Source: Tropicimonas aquimaris
GTDB taxonomy: Bacteria; Pseudomonadota; Alphaproteobacteria; Rhodobacterales; Rhodobacteraceae
Length of the DNA stretch: 64,000 nucleotides
Reading direction: 5' to 3'
Assembly (NCBI RefSeq): GCF_042676185.1
Contig: NZ_JBHTJT010000046.1
Location: 1-64,000, forward strand
Shown here: piece by piece, positions 1 through 6,273 of the stretch
How the letters are laid out: every line of letters starts with the position of its first letter
Numbering within the stretch: position 1 is the first letter of the stretch
Notes under the pieces: model-generated
The model's input: only the letters and a program-made list of their open reading frames with translations
Databases searched by the model: none
Told to the model about the DNA's origin: nothing
Made by a program: the position numbers and the translations under genes

Positions 1-45
1 GATGGAACCAAGGCGGGTCATGCACTAACAATCAAACCGGACCAG

Positions 46-939
46 TCAGATCAGGCTCCCCAGAAGTGCCCTTAAATAGCCTTGGGGCGTGGCGCCCAAG
101 ATATCCCTGAATGCACGGTGCAAGGTTCGCTGCGAGGTGCCGGCGGCAGAGGCAATTTCTGCAACAAAGATCGGATCGCAGAGATTTGCGTCGATGAACT
201 CCAAGGCACGCGATACAACACGGCTGTGCCCTCGCGACAGGCTCCCGCCTGCTGGGACAGCAATCGGTTCTCGCGCAAGATGAACAATTGCGGCTCTGAG
301 AAAGTCCTCGGCGACTTTACTTTTTGGCAAGGATACCGGAAATTCTGCGCCGTTCACCGCTCCAAATCCCTTTGAAAGGTGCGCCACCACACCCGGGGAA
401 AGTCTGCGAGAATGAATGCCAGTGGCGCCAAGACCTTTTCTGTCAAGGACAAGGCCCACCTTTGCGGCCTCCTCCTCGAGCTGGTCATAGCCAAGCGAAA
501 CGGTCCCATACTTGGCAGCCAAGTTGTAGTGGGCAGTGTGTTCGTCGCCGGGATGATAGACCCCAACGGAGCCGTTGGCGATATCCTCAAACCAATGTCG
601 TGCGCCATGTGGAAACTGCAAACCCACGGCTATGGTGACATCTGAGTCCGACAGTGGCCCCTTTACAGCGAAACTGCCTTCGATGTCGCCATAGCTGAAT
701 TTGAGTCCATTAATTTCGGCGAAGGAAATGCTGCCAACTATTGGCCCTCGTCGCAACTTCAGCACCTCTAGCCCCGACAGGAACCGGATTTTCGATGCAT
801 CCTCGATGCAAGTGATTGGCGCCTTGTGCCACTCACATCTTTGGCTTAGGGGCGAAGCAACGTCGCTCAAGAACTTTGGTACCCGCGCATGCTCACTTTC
901 TGCAGTTGAGAAAGCATAACACAATAAAGCATAACACAA
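46..939 (-). CDS. AraC family transcriptional regulator, C-terminally truncated
   Basis: The protein is about 297 residues. The last 55 residues match the first helix-turn-helix of an AraC DNA-binding domain (SRALEFIDANLCDPIFVAEI, then TSQRTLHRAFRDILGATPQGYLR). AraC domains normally run about 45-50 residues beyond the YLR motif to form a second helix-turn-helix. Here the frame stops after only LLGSLI, so the second DNA-binding helix is missing and the protein is probably non-functional or a decaying copy. The N-terminal 200 residues look like an effector/cupin-type sensor domain. The frame opens with TTG at 939 inside a 15-base tandem duplication. A TTG at 870 (followed by SDVASPLSQR) is an equally plausible true start. 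GC is lower than in the chromosomal part of the window. Confidence 0.7.
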   Translation of the reverse strand: MCYALLCYAFSTAESEHARVPKFLSDVASPLSQRCEWHKAPITCIEDASKIRFLSGLEVLKLRRGPIVGSISFAEINGLKFSYGDIEGSFAVKGPLSDSDVTIAVGLQFPHGARHWFEDIANGSVGVYHPGDEHTAHYNLAAKYGTVSLGYDQLEEEAAKVGLVLDRKGLGATGIHSRRLSPGVVAHLSKGFGAVNGAEFPVSLPKSKVAEDFLRAAIVHLAREPIAVPAGGSLSRGHSRVVSRALEFIDANLCDPIFVAEIASAAGTSQRTLHRAFRDILGATPQGYLRALLGSLI

Positions 940-940
940 T
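911..940. repeat. Perfect 15-bp tandem duplication over the AraC start region
   Basis: The unit AAAGCATAACACAAT occurs twice back to back (911-925 and 926-940). On the minus strand each copy contains TTATGCT, a passable -10-like element, directly upstream of or inside the beginning of the AraC frame. Read as protein it yields the repeated CYAL/CYAF residues at the extreme N-terminus. That argues that the real start codon is downstream and that the duplication is in the promoter or 5' leader. Confidence 0.75.
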
Positions 941-949
941 AATGCGTGA

Positions 950-1300
950 ATGTGCCGCCGCCCTTGCGCATGCGCCGGATCAGATTGCCTTGTCAGAGGT
1001 CAATCAGTGCCGCGAGCGTCTTTTGGCGGACGTCGCTGTTCATCGCGTTTCCCCGGGGGAACTGCCCGGCCTCGACAGAGAAGATACCGAGGCGCGGTTG
1101 GCCTTTCGCGAAGACGTGAGTTAGGCCCTCGAAGGTCGGTTGGGTCACGACGCGTTCGGGAGAGGCGATCGGTGGCGGTTCCGATCTCAAGGCATCGAGA
1201 TCGGCCTGCGCCGCCACGCGCTTCTCGCCCTTGCCCTTCTTAGCCTCGGCTAGGGTGCGGTGGCGCTCACCTTTCCACAGCGACTAGAAACGATGCCGCC
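950..1300 (-). pseudogene. Remnant of a DUF3987 (YfjI-like) protein
   Basis: Reading the minus strand from about 1300 down to 950 gives a continuous similarity to the DUF3987 family common on plasmids and islands: SLWKGERHR, LAEAKKGKGEKR, QPTFEGL, GQPRLGIFS-EAGQF, NAMNSD-RQKTLAAL-DL and QGNLIRRMRKG. The frame is broken by in-frame stops: TAG at 1284-1286 and TGA at 993-995. The second falls exactly where the family has a conserved Trp (DLW followed by G), as expected for a single TGG-to-TGA change. Start and end of the original gene are gone. Family assignment is from remembered motif patterns and is likely but unverified. Confidence 0.6.
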
Positions 1301-1374
1301 ATGTGCGTGGGTCGCGTGCCGGTAGTGTGGCAGTCTGTTTCCACACCAGTCGTGACCCCATGCCGGTCGGGCGT

Positions 1375-1491
1375 CTAGTTCGGGTACGATGCACCGTCGC
1401 CCATCGGCCGCAGGTTCACGCCGTCGCATTTGACGGTGTCGCCATCGACGGCGGTCAGGGAGAGGCAGGTGAGGATTGCTATCGGATTCAT
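1375..1491 (-). pseudogene. Remnant of a thermonuclease (SNase-like) protein, N-terminal fragment
   Basis: A 38-codon frame beginning ATG at 1491 contains AVDGDTVKCDGVNLR followed by a GDG turn. This matches the opening beta-strand of SNase-like thermonucleases, where the first DGDT element leads to the active-site region. A TAG at 1375-1377 ends it well before the catalytic core (normally 120-150 residues). Such short SNase genes are frequent cargo of Rhodobacteraceae plasmids and islands. It lies just upstream of the DUF3987 remnant on the same strand, so both are probably relics of one former island operon. Confidence 0.55.
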
Positions 1492-1792
1492 GGAGGCTGC
1501 GCTGCGGCATAATGCGGGCGTTCCCTATAGCGCGCCGCCGGGGCCGTGGGGAGGGGGATTTGACCCCACCGTTTCGAGCACTAGGCTTGACTGGTATTGA
1601 AGAGCCAATTTTCGAAACTAAGCCCGACCCGCTGTTTGAGTGGCAGCAGGTCGGGCATTTTCATTTGCCCCCGCCAGCCCCCGCTTTGCCGCCAGCCGCC
1701 CTGCAAGGCCGATTTAGGGGTTATCTCGCATTTCTGGGCGTTTTCACCCACGCGGAGAGCAGAGATAGCCCTTAAAGCGGCGCTGAGGGGCG
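1492..1792. other. Non-coding stretch between remnants and the Arc-like regulator
   Basis: No convincing gene was found on either strand. The only structure seen is the hairpin at 1622-1656, annotated separately. Together with 940-1491, this makes about 850 bases without an intact gene, consistent with decay of older island cargo. Confidence 0.5.
1622..1656. terminator. Candidate stem-loop terminator
   Basis: GCCCGACC (1622-1629) pairs perfectly with GGTCGGGC (1649-1656). An inner helix GCTG/CAGC (1631-1634 / 1644-1647) extends it. The plus strand continues ATTTTCATTT, a weak U-rich tail. It sits downstream of the minus-strand regulator at 1793-2059, with TTAGTTT on the minus-strand 3' side, so it could end transcription from either side. 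The tails are imperfect. Confidence 0.4.
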
Positions 1793-2059
1793 CTAATCGT
1801 GTTCCCCGACCTTCTGTTCTAATTGTTCAAGCCTTTCGAACACGTCTTTCAGAGTTTCCAAGTCTTGTAGCCGGAGTTGGTAGACTTGCTTATGGGCATC
1901 CTCGCGCGTTTCGAGGAACGTTGCCTCGAGGCGCTCAAGGATCTCGGAGTTCATCGACCGCCCGTTCCTTTCCGCGGCGGCCTTGATCTTCTCTCGCAGT
2001 TCCTCCGGCAGTCGGAGGGCGAACTGCGGCGCACCTCGCCCCATCTTGCTGTTGGCCAT
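1793..2059 (-). CDS. Arc-like ribbon-helix-helix DNA-binding protein
   Basis: This is an 88-residue protein starting at ATG 2059 with a purine-rich site (GAGGGAG) upstream. Residues 12-50 fit the Arc/Mnt ribbon-helix-helix fold: FALRLPEELREKI is the beta-strand and first helix, and NGRSMNSEILERLE is the second helix with the Arc-type SMNSEI turn. Residues 55-85 are leucine/glutamate-rich and probably form a coiled coil. The Arc family members known are phage or plasmid repressors or antitoxins that bind DNA as dimers of dimers. It is divergent from a second ribbon-helix-helix gene at 2187, and the shared spacer holds three copies of an 11-bp site, so mutual or autoregulation is likely. No toxin-like gene is adjacent on its strand. 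Confidence 0.85.
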   Translation of the reverse strand: MANSKMGRGAPQFALRLPEELREKIKAAAERNGRSMNSEILERLEATFLETREDAHKQVYQLRLQDLETLKDVFERLEQLEQKVGEHD

Positions 2060-2086
2060 TTTCCGCCGTTCTCCCTCTGCTGTGCA

Positions 2087-2148
2087 ATCACTGTAATTTT
2101 TCCTCTTGCGCGTCAATGCAATCACGGTAATGTTGAAATTACGGTGAT
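2087..2148. promoter_or_regulatory. Operator cluster: three ATCACNGTAAT sites in the divergent RHH promoter
   Basis: Three 11-bp sites of the form ATCACNGTAAT occur at 2087-2097 (N=T), 2121-2131 (N=G) and, inverted, at 2138-2148 (ATTACGGTGAT). The last two form an inverted repeat with a 6-base spacer just upstream of the plus-strand gene at 2187. On the minus strand, TTGACG (2116-2111) is a good -35-like element for the gene at 2059, and its downstream region overlaps the 2087 site. The arrangement fits repression of both divergent genes by one or both ribbon-helix-helix proteins. Confidence 0.7.
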
Positions 2149-2186
2149 ATGACACCCTCGAATCCGCACACCGAAGAGGACCGCAG

Positions 2187-2336
2187 ATGACCAAGATCCA
2201 GTATGCCCTGCGCCTGCCGCCCGATCTCAAGGATTGGCTCCGGGCGCAGGCCGACAAGAACGCCAGCTCGCAGAACAGCGAGATCATTCGCGCCGTCCGC
2301 GAGCGCATGGAGAAAGTTGAGGAGGCCACCCAATGA
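2187..2336 (+). CDS. Small ribbon-helix-helix protein
   Basis: A 49-residue protein starting with ATG 2187, with GAGGA at 2176-2180 upstream. Sequence features YALRLPPDLKDWLRAQADKN followed by SSQNSEIIRAVRERME give the strand-helix-helix pattern of Arc/MetJ repressors; the SQNSEI turn parallels SMNSEI of the divergent gene. It overlaps the next gene by ATGA (2333-2336), so it heads a compact operon leading to the recombinase. It most likely acts as a regulator of excision or of its own operon, similar to Cox/AlpA-type functions but with a different fold. The function is inferred from fold and position only. Confidence 0.75.
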   Translation: MTKIQYALRLPPDLKDWLRAQADKNASSQNSEIIRAVRERMEKVEEATQ

Positions 2337-2542
2337 CCAAGACCGCGAAGACCGTTGAGCAGAAGGTGTCCGACTGCCAGTCCGACGCCGTTGTCCTGGC
2401 CGGGATGGTCGAGGCAATCGACCTCATGGCGAACGAAGGCGAGCGCTTCGGGAATGCGATTGCCGCCGTGACTATCGCGGCGCTGGACCGGGCGAACAAG
2501 CTCGCCAGCGACCTCGACAGCATCAACCTCAAGGGGGCGTGA
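2333..2542 (+). CDS. Hypothetical protein, 69 aa
   Basis: No family recognised. The protein is helical and acidic, with no membrane segment, and its start overlaps the stop of the RHH gene by four bases. It is followed after one base by the next small gene (2544), and a GGGG-type site precedes that start. Genes of this size in the regulator-to-integrase interval of islands are usually element-specific accessory proteins. Nothing in the sequence points to a biochemical role. Confidence 0.65.
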   Translation: MTKTAKTVEQKVSDCQSDAVVLAGMVEAIDLMANEGERFGNAIAAVTIAALDRANKLASDLDSINLKGA

Positions 2543-2543
2543 C

Positions 2544-2765
2544 ATGACCAGCCAACGCGAAGCAGCCGACCACACCGATCAAGCCCGCATTCAGGCCGAA
2601 GGGCTGGCCCAAGCGCTCTACGACATGACTATCGAGAGCCCCGCCATTGACCACCGCCACCCGGAGGCCGCGGGAATGATGGCCGTCATTCGGGCGCTGC
2701 AAGACTATACCCGGCAGTATGGCGAACGCCTGGACGCCGAGCGCAAGTTGGTCCGCGAGGTGTAA
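2544..2765 (+). CDS. Hypothetical protein, 73 aa
   Basis: No family recognised. The product is hydrophilic and mostly helical (QAEGLAQALYDMTIE, then AGMMAVIRALQDYTRQYGERLDAE), with no membrane segment or metal motif. It is spaced one base after the preceding stop and three bases before the next start, so it is translated as part of the operon 2187-3961. A central helix pair resembles the short DNA- or protein-binding accessory proteins of prophages, but this is only a structural impression. Confidence 0.65.
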   Translation: MTSQREAADHTDQARIQAEGLAQALYDMTIESPAIDHRHPEAAGMMAVIRALQDYTRQYGERLDAERKLVREV

Positions 2766-2768
2766 CGC

Positions 2769-3116
2769 ATGGCGGAGCAGCTAACAGTCTCAATCAAACA
2801 GGCAGCCCAAGACCTCGGCGCCCCGGTGGCAACGCTCCGCCAGATCGCCGAGGATCTCGGTTTTCTGATCTGGTTCGGAGACCGCCGAGTGCGGATCGAT
2901 CCGCGCCACTACCCGGAGATAATCGAAGCATGCCGCAGCACGCCAAAGGCCCGCGCCTCTACCGCCGCAAGGACACCGGCATCTACATCATCCGCGACAC
3001 CGGCCGGGGCGACCAGTCAACAGGCACTAGAGATTGTCGAGAAGCTGAAACGGCCCTCGCGCGCTACCTCGCCGAAAGGGACCGCCCCCGTGGGCCAGCC
3101 ACACCGGACCAAATGA
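2769..3116 (+). CDS. Excisionase-like small DNA-binding protein overlapping the recombinase
   Basis: The first 55 residues (VSIKQAAQDLGAPVATLRQIAEDLGF followed by GDRRVRIDPRHYPEIIEACR) have the pattern of a winged-helix excisionase/MerR-like domain, in which a short helix-turn-helix is followed by a beta hairpin carrying basic residues. The remaining 60 residues are Ala/Thr/Ser/Pro-rich and are read over the beginning of the recombinase gene in another frame (187-base overlap), so the functional part is probably the N-terminal half. Its position immediately before an integrase is the usual place of a recombination directionality factor. Confidence 0.6.
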   Translation: MAEQLTVSIKQAAQDLGAPVATLRQIAEDLGFLIWFGDRRVRIDPRHYPEIIEACRSTPKARASTAARTPASTSSATPAGATSQQALEIVEKLKRPSRATSPKGTAPVGQPHRTK

Positions 3117-3961
3117 CGGTTTCGGAGGTGCTGGTGATCTACGGCACCGAGCGGGCGCCGAAGGTGAAGGACCCGCAGCGGATCGCCTACGCGATCCAGG
3201 CGCTAGTTCCTTTCTGGGGTGAGTTGCCTGTATCCGCGATCCGAGACGCGACCGTCGGGCACTACACTACTGCGAGAAACCGGGCTCCGGGCACCATCCG
3301 CAAGGAGCTGGGCGTCCTGAAAGCGGCCCTGCGCTACTGCGCTGACAAGGGCTATTTGGTGAACCCGCCGACGGTGGAACTGCCGGAGAAGCCCGAAGCG
3401 AAAGACCGCTGGCTTACCCGCTCCGAGTTCGCTCGTTTGCTTTGGGCTGCGTGGCGCAACCCGAAGGCGAAGCACCTCGCCCGCTTCATGCTGGTTGCCG
3501 CCTATACCGGCTCCCGAAAGTCTGTGATCCTGAATCTGCGCTTCATGCCCAATACCTATGGAGGCTGGGTCGATACCGACCGCGGCATTCTTCATCGCCG
3601 CGGCGAAGGGCAAGCGGAGACCAAGAAGCGGACCCCGAAAGCCCCAATCCCTCGCCAGCTACTCGCACACCTGCGCCGCTGGGAGCGGAACGGGGCTCGC
3701 TACGTTGTAGAGATCGAAGGCAACCGCGTCGGCTCCATCAAGACGGCATGGAAGACCGCCACCGACGCTGCGGATTTTAACGACGTGACGCCTCACACGC
3801 TGCGCCATACGGCGATCACCTGGGCAATGCAGCACGGCGCAAAGCCGGCCGACGTGTGTAGCTACTTCGGCCTGAGCCTCGAAACCCTCCAGCGCGTCTA
3901 CTGGCATCACCACCCCGATTTCCAAGAGTCGGTGCTGCGCGCGATGGAGGCGAAACTGTGA
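2930..3961 (+). CDS. Tyrosine recombinase / integrase
   Basis: A 343-residue phage-type integrase. The first 55 residues are a basic arm-type DNA-binding segment (GPRLYRRKDTGIY), residues 62-145 form a core-binding domain, and the catalytic domain spans about 160-343. Catalytic signatures are Arg196 in TGSRKS, a basic hairpin around Lys232-233, His289-x-x-Arg292 (TPHTLRHT) and the nucleophile Tyr324 (RVYWHHHPD). The position that usually holds His/Trp nine residues before the Tyr is Leu315 (FGLS), as seen in some alphaproteobacterial island integrases. It is the last gene before the tRNA-like attachment site 93 bases downstream. It should catalyse integration and excision of this island at a tRNA 3' end. 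Confidence 0.92.
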   Translation: MPQHAKGPRLYRRKDTGIYIIRDTGRGDQSTGTRDCREAETALARYLAERDRPRGPATPDQMTVSEVLVIYGTERAPKVKDPQRIAYAIQALVPFWGELPVSAIRDATVGHYTTARNRAPGTIRKELGVLKAALRYCADKGYLVNPPTVELPEKPEAKDRWLTRSEFARLLWAAWRNPKAKHLARFMLVAAYTGSRKSVILNLRFMPNTYGGWVDTDRGILHRRGEGQAETKKRTPKAPIPRQLLAHLRRWERNGARYVVEIEGNRVGSIKTAWKTATDAADFNDVTPHTLRHTAITWAMQHGAKPADVCSYFGLSLETLQRVYWHHHPDFQESVLRAMEAKL

Positions 3962-4054
3962 TGTCGCACAGCTTCAACCAAACCAAACGGCCAGAAAGCA
4001 GAACAATACAGGTAACCAACGATGAACAGAGCAGAAACAACCCCGTGGAATTGT

Positions 4055-4100
4055 CTTCGGGAGGCAGGGGTCGGAGGTTCGAATCCTCTCACTCCGACCA
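4055..4100 (+). other. Attachment site: 46-bp 3' fragment of a tRNA gene (probably tRNA-Pro)
   Basis: The stretch reads like the right half of a tRNA. There is an anticodon-loop-like TTCGGGA, a 3' anticodon stem GGCAG, a variable region, a T arm GGAGG-TTCGAAT-CCTCT, the 3' acceptor strand CACTCCG, discriminator A and CCA. The acceptor strand implies a gene starting CGGAGTG, and with a CGG anticodon in the loop this best fits tRNA-Pro. The bases before 4055 do not complete a 5' half, so this is the att duplicate left by integration, not a working tRNA. Confidence 0.75.
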
Positions 4101-4253
4101 ATACTTCAAGAACATCGCACAGCCTCAGGACAGCGCCCGTTTGGACGTTGATCGTTGTGCTGTCCGCCGAGCGTCCCGTGGCCATTGCCCGCTCCTCGTC
4201 CGCGCCCGACGCTCGCGGTTCCGAAATTCGGCCGCGTCAGATGTGGTTCGAGG

Positions 4254-5363
4254 TCAGCCCGCGACATCGGCTCCGGAAGCTGGCGGACGTGGCGTGGCGC
4301 GGTTCTTGAGCCTGAGTGCCGGGCGTTCGACCAGCCGCCAGGACAATTCGGCCAGGGCGAAGGTGACGGCAATCCAGAGCAGGAGCCGGGCGATCTTGAA
4401 TGCCATTCCGAGGGCGCCTTCCGGCATTGGCGGCAGCACCAGGAACATGGCCTGTGGCACGAAGTAATGAAAGACGTAAAGGCCGTAGGAAATCTTGCCG
4501 ATATGCACCAGGCGCGGGTCGGCCAGCCAGGCCAGGATTGGATCCTGCCCGGCGATGCAGCTTCGAACGATGCAGACGCCAGCGGCGCTGATGAGCATCG
4601 GCACGAGCACCCATCGGATGAAGGCGATGTCCTCGAAGCCGACGGCGGGCGCCCAGGTCATGACCAGCATGACGAGCACAGATCCCCACATCACCGCCGG
4701 CCGAAGCAGCAACCGATCCAGCCAGGCGAGGGCCGGTTCGCGGACCGTGAAGGCGAGCAGCGCTCCTGCGGCTAGGCTGTCGAGCTGTCCGGGCAAAAGC
4801 ACCTCGATGAATGGGCTGGCGCCAAGCGGAATGGCAGTGCGGAACAGCGGCGCGGCTGCGAGCGCGGCCAGCACCGCCGGCAGGAGACAGCGGCGGGGCG
4901 CAAGAATGATGATCGGGAACCAGAACAGGTAGAAGTGCTCCTCCACGGAGAGCGTCCAGAGGTGGCCTCCCCCGGACCAGAACTCCCGGATCGCAATCTG
5001 AACGTTGGATAGATAGAGGAGATGCACCCAGGCATCGGACCGCATGTTCGCGATGCCGAGCGCAGCCGAGAGCGCGATGGCCACCCAGAAGGCCGGCAGC
5101 AGCCGAAGCGCGCGCCGCCAGTAGAAGCGCCGGGCGAGCAATGACGCCGGTGCGGTTCCACGTTCCGACAGCAGGATCGACGTGATCAGAAATCCGGAGA
5201 GGACGAAGAAGAATTTGACCCCGATCATCCCGGGGCTGAAGCTCCGGATGACCTCGTTGTAGGTGAAATGCTCGACGAAGACGAGCAGCACGGCGACGCC
5301 GCGCAGACCGTCAAGCCTCGGATACCAGGGCAGCGACCGGGTCGCCGGATTGTCGCCGCTCAT
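4254..5363 (-). CDS. Acyltransferase 3 family protein (OafA/YrhL type)
   Basis: A 369-residue integral membrane O-acyltransferase. Residues 12-33 carry the family signature (PRLDGLRGVAVLLVFVEHF, with the conserved Arg and His), followed by about ten hydrophobic segments. LSVEEHFYLFW near residue 120 is the second family motif. Such proteins transfer acetyl or other acyl groups to sugars of O-antigen, capsule or exported glycans. The ATG at 5363 overlaps the stop of the upstream glycosyltransferase (ATGA), which fixes the start and indicates translational coupling. The substrate is unknown, but the context says a surface glycan assembled by the adjacent glycosyltransferases. Confidence 0.88.
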   Translation of the reverse strand: MSGDNPATRSLPWYPRLDGLRGVAVLLVFVEHFTYNEVIRSFSPGMIGVKFFFVLSGFLITSILLSERGTAPASLLARRFYWRRALRLLPAFWVAIALSAALGIANMRSDAWVHLLYLSNVQIAIREFWSGGGHLWTLSVEEHFYLFWFPIIILAPRRCLLPAVLAALAAAPLFRTAIPLGASPFIEVLLPGQLDSLAAGALLAFTVREPALAWLDRLLLRPAVMWGSVLVMLVMTWAPAVGFEDIAFIRWVLVPMLISAAGVCIVRSCIAGQDPILAWLADPRLVHIGKISYGLYVFHYFVPQAMFLVLPPMPEGALGMAFKIARLLLWIAVTFALAELSWRLVERPALRLKNRATPRPPASGADVAG

Positions 5364-6268
5364 GGACGCTTTTTCCCCCCTCGGACGGCGAAGGCCACCG
5401 CACCGGCGATATTCTGCTTCACGACCGACGACCAAGACAGGTCGTGGTTCCGGTCGAAGAGCGCGCCGCCCATCGGTTCCTTCGCCGCGTTGCGGGCGGC
5501 ATAGTAAAAGTGCCGCATCAGCCAGGGATGCTGGACCAGATGCTTGGCGTAGAGCGCCCCGTTGGCGAAGGAATAGTCGCGGTGGAGGCGCTTTACCTCG
5601 TCCCGGGTCGTGCGTCCGTGATAGTGGTTCACGCGCATATCGGGGAAGTAGAGGATCGGCACACCGACACCGTGCGCCCTGATCAGGTAATCCGTGTCCT
5701 CGCCCGCGCGCATGGGGGTGCCCGCTCCGAACCGCCGGTCGAACGGGCCGATCCGGAGACTCACCTCGCGGGTCATGGCGAAGTTGCAGCCCTGCACGAA
5801 CCCGCCCGGATGCCAGGAAGGGTCATAGACCTGAGGCTCCTCAGCGTCCTTCATCGTGAAGTGCTGGTCTTCGGGGTCGGGCACGATCACGCTGCCGCCA
5901 ATGATCGCGTCCTGACCTTCGTCTTCAAGGTGCTTCCGGAGCTCGGAGAGGTAAGACAGCGACACGGTGCAATCGTCATCCGTGAAAATGAAGAGCTGCC
6001 CCCTTGCAGCGGCCATGGCTGCGTTGCGCGCGACCGAAAGCCCACCGCCATCGAGCCACAGCAAGCGGCATTCCGCGGGACGGCTGACGGACTGGATTTC
6101 CTCCGCGTCGAGCCGAAGCTCGGGCTGGCTGCCGTTCTCCATGACGACGATCTCGCAGCGCAAGTCGGGACAGGTCTCGATGGTCCGCGCGATCGAGCCG
6201 ACCGCCCGCAGCAACCGGCGCGGCCGCGACCGGGTGCAGACGATGAAGCTGACGTCGGGCATATCCAT
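5360..6268 (-). CDS. GT2-family glycosyltransferase
   Basis: A 302-residue GT-A fold glycosyltransferase. The N-terminus VSFIVCTRSRP (residues 6-16) begins the nucleotide-sugar-binding Rossmann half, and FTDDD (95-99) is the metal-binding DXD motif. A GGFVQGCNFAM segment near 156-165 and GAGTPMRAGED (181-191) are acceptor-side motifs seen in this family. No membrane segment is seen, so it probably works at the cytoplasmic membrane face. Two in-frame ATGs lie at 6268 and 6262, and either may serve. It sits five bases after the preceding glycosyltransferase and overlaps the acyltransferase by four bases. Confidence 0.88.
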   Translation of the reverse strand: MDMPDVSFIVCTRSRPRRLLRAVGSIARTIETCPDLRCEIVVMENGSQPELRLDAEEIQSVSRPAECRLLWLDGGGLSVARNAAMAAARGQLFIFTDDDCTVSLSYLSELRKHLEDEGQDAIIGGSVIVPDPEDQHFTMKDAEEPQVYDPSWHPGGFVQGCNFAMTREVSLRIGPFDRRFGAGTPMRAGEDTDYLIRAHGVGVPILYFPDMRVNHYHGRTTRDEVKRLHRDYSFANGALYAKHLVQHPWLMRHFYYAARNAAKEPMGGALFDRNHDLSWSSVVKQNIAGAVAFAVRGGKKRP

Positions 6269-6273
6269 TGCCG

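Larger units (their letters stand above)
1..4100. mobile_element. Right-hand part of an integrative element (tRNA-targeted genomic island), left end outside window
   Basis: The block from the left edge to the tRNA-like fragment ending at 4100 has the hallmarks of an integrated element. It contains a tyrosine recombinase with an excisionase-like gene in front, small unknown proteins, phage-type Arc-like regulators, and degenerate genes. Base composition is visibly less GC-rich than from 4254 on. The recombinase points at the tRNA-like fragment, and only a 3' tRNA piece is present here, so the intact tRNA and the other end should lie to the left of the window. How far left the element reaches, and whether the AraC gene at 46-939 belongs to it, is inference. 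Confidence 0.55.

Noticed and set aside
1793..2542. Toxin-antitoxin module based on the ribbon-helix-helix proteins
   Set aside because: Neither regulator has an adjacent toxin-like gene (no RelE, PIN, Fic or similar motifs in the 69- and 73-residue proteins). The divergent layout with shared operators fits island regulation better.
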